Assembly: GCA_013695245.1 (NCBI GenBank)
Contig: JACDAW010000156.1
Location: 1 to 10,543 of the forward strand
DNA length: 10,543 nt
Source: Pyrinomonadaceae bacterium
Lineage (GTDB): Bacteria > Acidobacteriota > Blastocatellia > Pyrinomonadales > Pyrinomonadaceae
Reading direction: 5' to 3'
This document shows, piece after piece, positions 6,375 to 10,543 of this stretch (the stretch's first letter is position 1; every line of letters starts with the position of its first letter). The notes beneath the pieces are model-generated. The model was not told the DNA's origin and did not search any database. It was given only the letters and a program-made list of their open reading frames with translations. Both the position numbers and the translations under genes were made by a program.

Positions 6375-7721
6375 TTAAGAGACGGAGCCGAGAAGATACT
6401 TGTTTCCTGTCGGCTTGATTGAGCCGCCTTCGGGTTCAAGCGTGACGGCGAAGGCTGAGGGCTTGCGTCCTCCCGCCGGAACTTGACCGCGCAGCGTGGC
6501 GCGACCAGCTTCGTCCGTCGTGAACACCCCGCCTGAGATCGGTTTCCCTCCGGCGATCACCCAGAGTTGATACGCTTTGCCGGGGGGCGCGGGCGGAAGA
6601 TTGTAAGCGTAAAGCGTGATGCCGCCCGTCCGGTTGTCATACGTCAGATTGCCGCGCGCCCCGCGCGCCGCTTTCGTTCCGGCGAGCGTAACCGCGCGTG
6701 TGTCGGGCGCGGCGAGAGGCGATGGTTCAGCTTCGCGGCGCGCAAGCTCCGTTTGCAAATCGTTGTTACGCTTCGAGAGGCGTGTGATCTCCGTTTGCAG
6801 TTCACTATTGCGAGTCGAGTAACTGGCGATCTGCGTTTGCAACTCGGCGGTGCGCTCGGTGAGACGAGCGAGTTCTCTCTGCAACTGGGCGTTTTGGTTG
6901 GTGAGCGCGGCGAGTTGCGTCTGCGCTTCACTACGGCTCTGCGAGACGCGGGCGAGTTCGGCTTGCAGTTCATTGTTGCGAGTTGAAAACTGCTCAAGCT
7001 GCGTTTGTAGTTCGCGGCTACGATTGAGCAGACGGGTGAATTCTGCTGAGCGCGCATCGTCACGGTTCGGCGAACGGACGATCTGCGTTCCTTGATCTCC
7101 GTTCGCGGGCGGAACGTTCGTGTTACTTACTTCGGGACTTGCGGTCGGCTCCGGTCTTTCGCGCTCGCCCGTCAACCCCGCTTGCGTTTCGCGCAGACGC
7201 TCGGAGGCGCGCGCAAGCTCCGTCTGCGTTGTTTGCAAATTGTTCGCTTGGCGGGCGAGTTCCGCACGCAAATCGTTGTTACGCTTCCAGAGCAGAGCGA
7301 GCGGGATGAGAAGCGCGAGGATAATGGCGGCAGCCAACGCGCCGAACGCAAACGCGGATCGCTTGCTGATAAAAGCTTGTTCGCCGCGCGGATTTTTCAA
7401 GGGCAACGGCAGAATTTTTGCAGATGGTTCATCACGTTCGATTGCCATGCCCTGATCGGCTTCGCGCGTCTGTCCGTCGAGTGAGATGTTAGGGCGAATG
7501 CTTTGAAGAACGCGCGCGTGTAGTTCGATGGGCGGCGCGATGGCAGGAACAGTGAGCGCAAGCAAAGCTGCTGCGTCGCGCAACTCCCGCATTTCCGCCT
7601 CACACTCGCGGCAATCGTTCATGTGCGCAGCAAGCTGCTCGCGCTCCGCTCCTGAAAGCAGATCGAGCACGTCGGCCGCAAGCAGTTCTTTGTATTCCTC
7701 GTGGCTCATCCCGGTTCTCAC
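6375..7721 (-). CDS. Membrane anti-sigma factor, zinc-finger plus RskA domain, with tetradecad coiled coil
   Basis: It should hold the adjacent ECF sigma factor inactive at the membrane and release it on an envelope signal. Numbered from a GTG at 7721, residues 6-45 form the anti-sigma zinc finger with His33, Cys37 and Cys40 (HxxxCxxC). Residues about 123-145 are one membrane helix. The outside part then has a helical stretch (147-188), a Pro/Asn-rich linker (189-225), seven 14-residue repeats (234-331) and an RskA C-terminal domain (about 345-448: LPPAPPGKAYQLWVI, GGVF, AFAVTLEPEGGS, PTG). Family members are usually about 230-270 residues, so this one is enlarged by the coiled coil. The GTG start overlaps the sigma stop as GTGA; the ATG at 7709, with GGTGAG ahead, gives the familiar start MSHEEYKELL and may be the true start. 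Translation is coupled to the sigma gene either way. Confidence 0.92.
   Translation of the reverse strand: MRTGMSHEEYKELLAADVLDLLSGAEREQLAAHMNDCRECEAEMRELRDAAALLALTVPAIAPPIELHARVLQSIRPNISLDGQTREADQGMAIERDEPSAKILPLPLKNPRGEQAFISKRSAFAFGALAAAIILALLIPLALLWKRNNDLRAELARQANNLQTTQTELARASERLRETQAGLTGERERPEPTASPEVSNTNVPPANGDQGTQIVRSPNRDDARSAEFTRLLNRSRELQTQLEQFSTRNNELQAELARVSQSRSEAQTQLAALTNQNAQLQRELARLTERTAELQTQIASYSTRNSELQTEITRLSKRNNDLQTELARREAEPSPLAAPDTRAVTLAGTKAARGARGNLTYDNRTGGITLYAYNLPPAPPGKAYQLWVIAGGKPISGGVFTTDEAGRATLRGQVPAGGRKPSAFAVTLEPEGGSIKPTGNKYLLGSVS
6729..7022 (-). repeat. Seven tandem 42-bp units encoding 14-residue coiled-coil repeats
   Basis: Within the anti-sigma gene, residues 234-331 divide without gaps into seven units of 14 residues, for example RNNELQAELARVSQ, QNAQLQRELARLTE, RTAELQTQIASYST and RNSELQTEITRLSK. 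The consensus is R-N-x-E-L-Q-T-E-L-A-R-L-S-x. Each unit is two heptads, with Leu, Ile or Ala at core positions, so a long periplasmic coiled coil of roughly 14 nm is expected. Units differ by several residues, so the array is diverged rather than fresh. Related units also occur right after the membrane helix (147-188), out of phase with the main array. Confidence 0.9.
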
Positions 7722-8296
7722 CGCCAGTTGCGCAAGTTCTCGCGCATCAACTCACGGAGCTTGATTAATCCCGAACGCATTCGCGTTTTCACCGTGCCGA
7801 GCGGCTCCTTTGTGCGCTCGGCGATCTCCGATTGCGTCAAGCCCTCGAAATAGGCGAGCAATAGCACTTGCTTCTGCCCTTCGGGTATTTCATTGAGGGC
7901 GCGTCGCACCACCTCCGTTCGCTCCATCCTGAATACGTCGTCAACCGCGTCCCCTTGTTCTTCCGCATGTTCAACGGCTGCCCTCGTCGCCGCCCGTTGG
8001 CGAGAATCCAGCGAGCGCAAACGATCAATCGCGCGGCTGTGCGCAATCGTCGCCAGCCACGTAAACGGGCGACCGCGCTCCTCGTCAAACTGCGAGGCGT
8101 GTTGCCAGACTTGCAGGAAAACCTCTTGCAACACGTCTTCCGCTTCGGCGCGGCTATGTAATATACGCAGCATCATGCCGAAAAGGGTTGGCGCGTAACG
8201 ATCATAAATTTGGGCGAGCGCCGCCTCGTCTCCCTGCGCGATGGCGCGGAGCAACTCGGCGTCAGATTGTGCTGCTTGTTCGGGTTCGGGTTTCAA
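7718..8296 (-). CDS. ECF-family RNA polymerase sigma factor, SigK-like
   Basis: It directs RNA polymerase to stress promoters when released from its anti-sigma factor. The 192 residues contain region 2 (about 26-95: IYDRYAPTLFGMMLRIL, AEDVLQEVFLQVW, GRPFTWLATIAHSRAIDRLR) and region 4 (about 130-185: LNEIPEGQKQVLLLAYFEGLTQSEIAERTKEPLGTVKTRMRSGLIKLREL), with the acidic linker between them. There is no extra C-terminal domain. The start codon is TTG (8296-8294): reading upstream in frame I meet a stop without any ATG or GTG, and the next Met is inside region 2, so TTG is nearly forced. The Shine-Dalgarno is weak. Pairing with an RskA-type anti-sigma factor places it near the SigK/ECF19 kind; that grouping is by context. 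It is divergent from msrB. Confidence 0.95.
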   Translation of the reverse strand: MKPEPEQAAQSDAELLRAIAQGDEAALAQIYDRYAPTLFGMMLRILHSRAEAEDVLQEVFLQVWQHASQFDEERGRPFTWLATIAHSRAIDRLRSLDSRQRAATRAAVEHAEEQGDAVDDVFRMERTEVVRRALNEIPEGQKQVLLLAYFEGLTQSEIAERTKEPLGTVKTRMRSGLIKLRELMRENLRNWR

Positions 8297-8319
8297 AGCG
8301 TTAGCTCTAAGTATGAGCT

Positions 8320-8343
8320 TAACAAACTACCGCGTGTTTGTTA
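8320..8343. repeat. 8-bp perfect dyad ahead of the sigma gene
   Basis: TAACAAAC (8320-8327) and GTTTGTTA (8336-8343) are exact inverted repeats around an eight-base spacer. The dyad lies 24 bases upstream of the sigma TTG start and downstream of the candidate -10 element, so it would be in the leader RNA as a hairpin, or act as a DNA operator. Confidence 0.6.
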
Positions 8344-8393
8344 GCGCACCTTAGATGTCCTGCAAATTTACACGCCAAAATCTTAACAACAAA

Positions 8394-8422
8394 ATTATAC
8401 TATTCCTGTTTTCCACTGCGCA
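8394..8422 (-). promoter_or_regulatory. Candidate promoter of the sigma/anti-sigma operon
   Basis: On the minus strand a perfect TATAAT (8399-8394) lies 17 bases after TGCGCA (8422-8417), a -35 with three of six consensus bases. This would give a leader of about 90 bases before the TTG start. The -10 match is good, but the sequence is AT-rich enough for a chance match. Confidence 0.35.
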
Positions 8423-8447
8423 CAAAGGTTGTGACACTTCTTCACAA
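8421..8447. promoter_or_regulatory. Alternating TTGTG/CACAA half-sites, possible operator
   Basis: CACAA (8421-8425), TTGTGA (8429-8434) and TCACAA (8442-8447) form two overlapping dyads, with spacers of three and seven bases. The second resembles a CRP/FNR-type box but its centre is one base longer than the TGTGA-N6-TCACA of CRP. It lies between the candidate sigma and msrB promoters and overlaps a TTCACA (8441-8446) that could be the msrB -35. Confidence 0.45.
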
Positions 8448-8470
8448 GCGACTGCCTACAAAATTACATA
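8441..8470 (+). promoter_or_regulatory. Weak candidate promoter for msrB
   Basis: TTCACA (8441-8446) matches five of six bases of the -35 consensus; 18 bases later TACATA (8465-8470) matches three of six of the -10. The transcript would have a leader of about 70 bases. An ECF-type promoter elsewhere in the region cannot be excluded. Confidence 0.25.
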
Positions 8471-8548
8471 ACATCCATAAACCGATTGCCTTACGTAGAT
8501 TACTACAGGAATACACCGGAAAGTATTTCGGATGGAGAGTAAATTTAA

Positions 8549-9055
8549 ATGAGAAAATATTTTCTGACGACGTTTATTATTGTTACAGCAATCTTTGTCG
8601 CAACTGTTTTCATGCCGACGGGTCTATCTCAAACAACATCAAACAAGACGCGCGGCGCAATCGGACGGATCGAGAAATCGAACGAAGAATGGCGACGCGT
8701 GCTTACCCCGCAGCAGTTCAACGTGATGCGCGAGCGCGGTACAGAAGAGCCTTACAGTGGTAAATACAACGATTTCAAAGGTAAGGGCGTGTACACTTGC
8801 GCGGGTTGCGGACTCACGCTTTTTAGCTCCGCAACGAAGTTTGATTCCGGCACGGGCTGGCCGAGTTTCTACGCGCCGATAGTCGCCAATCACATCGGAA
8901 CAGAAACGGACAGCAGCATGGGCGAACAGCGCACAGAAGTGCATTGCGCGAGGTGCGGCGCTCATCTCGGACACGTTTTCGACGACGGCCCCGCGCCGAC
9001 GGGCTTGCGCTACTGCATGAATTCAGTCGCCCTTAAGTTTAAGAATAAAAGGTAA
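8549..9055 (+). CDS. msrB: Exported peptide-methionine (R)-S-oxide reductase
   Basis: It reduces methionine-R-sulfoxide in oxidised proteins. The 168 residues start with an N-terminal hydrophobic segment, MRKYFLTTFIIVTAIFVATV then FMPTGLSQ, which is a signal peptide or membrane anchor, so it should act in the envelope. The MsrB domain (about 44-168) has NEEWRRVLTPQQF, the two zinc pairs Cys84/Cys87 and Cys133/Cys136, the substrate loop GTGWPSFY (Trp104), the HLGHVFDDG stretch (139-147) and the catalytic cysteine Cys156 in RYCMNSVALKF. I see no clear conserved resolving cysteine in the usual loop, so recycling may use another thiol or reductant. No MsrA domain is fused or adjacent. The start is fixed by GGAGAG nine bases ahead. 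It is divergent from the ECF sigma gene and precedes two exported ferritin-like genes. Confidence 0.96.
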   Translation: MRKYFLTTFIIVTAIFVATVFMPTGLSQTTSNKTRGAIGRIEKSNEEWRRVLTPQQFNVMRERGTEEPYSGKYNDFKGKGVYTCAGCGLTLFSSATKFDSGTGWPSFYAPIVANHIGTETDSSMGEQRTEVHCARCGAHLGHVFDDGPAPTGLRYCMNSVALKFKNKR

Positions 9056-9073
9056 TCACTGAGCAAAGCCGGT

Positions 9074-9096
9074 GATTTGCCTTCCGCACGGCAATC
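9074..9096 (+). repeat. Imperfect hairpin just after msrB
   Basis: GATTTGCC (9074-9081) and GGCAATC (9090-9096) pair with one bulged T around an eight-base loop. It begins 18 bases after the msrB stop and has no U-tract (CGAACACAAGG follows), so it is more likely a 3'-end stabiliser or chance structure than a terminator. Confidence 0.35.
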
Positions 9097-9114
9097 CGAA
9101 CACAAGGTGAGAAG

Positions 9115-9151
9115 CGTAAAACCTTTACGGGCGATGCTCGCCCACATTTTT
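9115..9151 (+). terminator. Back-to-back hairpins with short U-run, terminator or attenuator
   Basis: CGTAAA-ACC-TTTACG (9115-9129) is followed at once by GGGCGA-TGC-TCGCCC (9129-9143), then ACATTTTTG. The second hairpin plus the five Ts looks like an intrinsic terminator for msrB, but it ends only 23 bases before the ribosome binding site of the ferritin-like gene. That leaves no room for a normal promoter after it. Confidence 0.55.
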
Positions 9152-9183
9152 GCCATACCGGGTCACAACCAATGGAGGTGTAG

Positions 9184-9900
9184 ATGTCCTACAGAAACGA
9201 GCCGAATGAAGAATTCGAGCTTCCGCACTGCGCTGCGGAGTCTGACGGTCGGCGCACATTTCTCAAACTAACGGGCGGCGCGATGGCGGCGCTCGCTATC
9301 GCGGGCGCAGGCGCAAACGCGCTCGGCGAAAATAGATTGTTCAGCATCCCCGTCGCGCCGCAAGACGGCACGGTTGATCTCGGTTCCGGCGACACCGGAA
9401 TCTTGAATTACGCTTACGCTTTAGAACAACTCGAAGCCGCTTACTACACGCAAGTGATGAGCGCGCCTTATGCCGGGATGACGGCTGAGGAGCGACAGAT
9501 TTTGACCGACTTGCGCGACCACGAAATAGTTCACCGTGAGTTTTTCAAAGTCGCGCTCGGCGCAAACGCCATTCCCGCGCTCGTGCCTGACTTCGGTAAA
9601 GTTAATTTCAATAGTCGCGCGAGCGTGTTGAAGACCGCGCAGATTTTTGAGGACTTAGGCGTGTCTGCCTATAACGGCGCGGGGCAACTCTTAACCGACC
9701 CGCAGAACCTTTTGCTCGCGGGCAAGATCGTCTCGGTCGAGGCGCGTCACGCGGCCGCCATTCGCGATCTTCTCAAACCGCGTTCCGACTCTTTCGCGCC
9801 GAAGCCGTTGGACGTGGAGCGCAGTCCGGGAACCGTGTTGAAACTCGCCGGGTTGTTTATCAAAACGAAGATCAGCGGCGACAACTTGCCGAAGGCTTAA
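9184..9900 (+). CDS. Tat-exported ferritin-like domain protein (Ferritin_2 type)
   Basis: Proteins of this group have a four-helix ferritin-like bundle; their exact role is not established, but iron binding and protection against peroxide are plausible. The 238 residues carry a twin-arginine signal, GRRTFLKLTGG (Arg23-Arg24), after an unusual 22-residue polar extension, with a hydrophobic stretch to a probable cleavage after ANA (44-46). Likely di-metal ligands lie in the four helices: Glu81/Glu84 (YALEQLEAAYY), Glu114 and His117 (DHEIVHREFF), Glu156 (FEDLGVSAYNGAG), Glu186 and His189 (SVEARHAAAIR). The ribosome binding site GGAGG (9174-9178) is five bases before the ATG. A related gene starts 11 bases after its stop, so the two form an operon. 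The C-terminus (about 200-238) is polar and I recognise no motif in it. Confidence 0.9.
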   Translation: MSYRNEPNEEFELPHCAAESDGRRTFLKLTGGAMAALAIAGAGANALGENRLFSIPVAPQDGTVDLGSGDTGILNYAYALEQLEAAYYTQVMSAPYAGMTAEERQILTDLRDHEIVHREFFKVALGANAIPALVPDFGKVNFNSRASVLKTAQIFEDLGVSAYNGAGQLLTDPQNLLLAGKIVSVEARHAAAIRDLLKPRSDSFAPKPLDVERSPGTVLKLAGLFIKTKISGDNLPKA

Positions 9901-9911
9901 AGGGGAGAAGG

Positions 9912-10543
9912 ATGAAAAACAAAACTATTTTAGACGGACTCGATCCTGAAGTAGTAGGTCGCATGGTGTCGCGCCGTGAAGCGATCACAAAGGGCATGAA
10001 ACTCGGCGCGTCCGTTGCTTCCGCGCCCGTCGCGCTCGGCGTGATGGCAAATGAAACCTTCGGGCAAGGCGCGGCGCTCCCGGCGCAGATCGTCGAAGTG
10101 CTTAACTTCGCTTTGCTGCTAGAGATGAGAGAAGACGATCTCTATCGCACCGCGAATAAAACGCCCGGCTTGATTCCGGCGAGCGACCGCAGAATCTTCG
10201 AGCGCGTCGGCAAGAACGAAGCGGCGCACGTTAAACTCTTGAGCGCTGTGTTGGGAAGCCAAGCGATCCAGAAGCCCGCCTTCGATCAGACTGGCGGCGG
10301 ATTATTCCCCGACGTGTTCTCAAACTACCAAACCTTTACGGCCGTTTCGCAAACGTCGGAAGAGACGGGCGTGCGCGCTTACAAAGGGCAGGCAGGCAAT
10401 TTGATGTCAAACGACAAGTTGCTCACGACCGCCTTGCAAATTCACTCGGTCGAGGCGCGTCACGTTTCGGAAATCCGGCGCATACGCGGACAGAAAGGTT
10501 GGATCACAGGTGATTCGCGCGGCAATCTTCCGGCGTCCGTGCA
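9912..10543 (+). CDS. Second ferritin-like domain protein, 3' end cut by window edge
   Basis: A paralogue of the gene before it, open for 210 codons to the window edge. It starts at the ATG at 9912 after a clear AGGGGAG (9901-9907). The N-terminus has SRREAITKGMKLGAS (Arg21-Arg22), a weaker twin-arginine motif since Ala and Ile replace the usual Phe and Leu, then a hydrophobic stretch ending near ALGVMA. Metal-ligand candidates match the four helices of the first protein: Glu71/Glu74 (LLLEMREDDLY), Glu103 and His106 (NEAAHVKLL), Glu150/Glu151 (SEETGVRAY), Glu181 and His184 (SVEARHVSEIR). Eleven bases separate it from the first gene, so both are probably made together; they could form a hetero-oligomer in the periplasm, though this is inference. 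It is not a frameshifted copy: the reading frame is intact throughout. Confidence 0.9.
   Translation, partial: MKNKTILDGLDPEVVGRMVSRREAITKGMKLGASVASAPVALGVMANETFGQGAALPAQIVEVLNFALLLEMREDDLYRTANKTPGLIPASDRRIFERVGKNEAAHVKLLSAVLGSQAIQKPAFDQTGGGLFPDVFSNYQTFTAVSQTSEETGVRAYKGQAGNLMSNDKLLTTALQIHSVEARHVSEIRRIRGQKGWITGDSRGNLPASV

Larger units (their letters stand above)
8297..8548. promoter_or_regulatory. Divergent sigma/msrB regulatory region with several dyads
   Basis: This AT-rich 252-base region lies between the divergently transcribed sigma gene and msrB and holds no supported gene. It contains an 8-bp dyad near the sigma start, a minus-strand TATAAT, alternating TTGTG/CACAA half-sites, and a candidate plus-strand promoter, each listed separately. 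The plus-strand ribosome binding site for msrB is GGAGAG (8534-8539), nine bases before the ATG. Confidence 0.6.

Noticed and set aside
6567..7484. Plus-strand open frames rich in Arg, Leu and Val repeats inside the anti-sigma gene
   Set aside because: Their repeat character is the reverse complement of the 42-bp coiled-coil units; the minus frame has zinc-finger, membrane and RskA signatures.
8429..8447. Classical CRP-binding site
   Set aside because: The centre is seven bases, not the six of the CRP consensus, so I list it only as a dyad.

Overview
The window reads as a chromosomal stretch of a Gram-negative, moderately GC-rich bacterium. The mix of genes fits Acidobacteriota (perhaps the Blastocatellia side): an EpsC-type serine acetyltransferase, an ECF sigma factor with an RskA-type anti-sigma factor, tandem Tat-exported ferritin-like proteins, and small exported proteins of unknown family. 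That placement is inference from gene content, not from a marker gene. Both ends cut through genes. I see no rRNA, tRNA, CRISPR array, insertion sequence or phage gene.

Layout. 1-832 (-) is most of a serine O-acetyltransferase, running off the left edge. 934-1429 (-) is a two-gene unit: a copper-chaperone-like HMA protein followed by a 79-residue protein with a helix-turn-helix-like stretch. Divergent from it, 1593-4422 (+) carries housekeeping genes: prmC (release factor methyltransferase), murA (first committed step of peptidoglycan synthesis) and a HIT-family hydrolase. A perfect 19-bp inverted repeat at 4463-4501 separates these from convergent genes. 4515-6217 (-) holds a small exported protein of unknown function and an AI-2E/PerM-family membrane protein.

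6375-8296 (-) is an ECF sigma factor and its membrane-bound zinc-finger anti-sigma factor. The anti-sigma factor has an unusual periplasmic coiled coil built of seven 14-residue repeats between its membrane segment and its RskA sensor domain. Divergent from the sigma gene, across a 252-bp AT-rich regulatory region with several dyads, lie an exported methionine sulfoxide reductase B (8549-9055) and two tandem ferritin-like proteins with twin-arginine signals (9184-9900, and 9912 to the right edge).

The most coherent hypothesis for the right half is an envelope stress module: a membrane anti-sigma factor senses something in the periplasm and releases a sigma factor, and the adjacent exported MsrB and ferritin-like proteins repair or limit oxidative damage there. 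The physical arrangement is seen directly; the regulatory link is inference. I found no clear defence system or other wholly new system. The best candidates for novelty are the repeat-built coiled coil of the anti-sigma factor, the dyad-rich sigma/msrB intergenic region, the double hairpin ahead of the ferritin pair, and the small HTH-like partner of the HMA protein.
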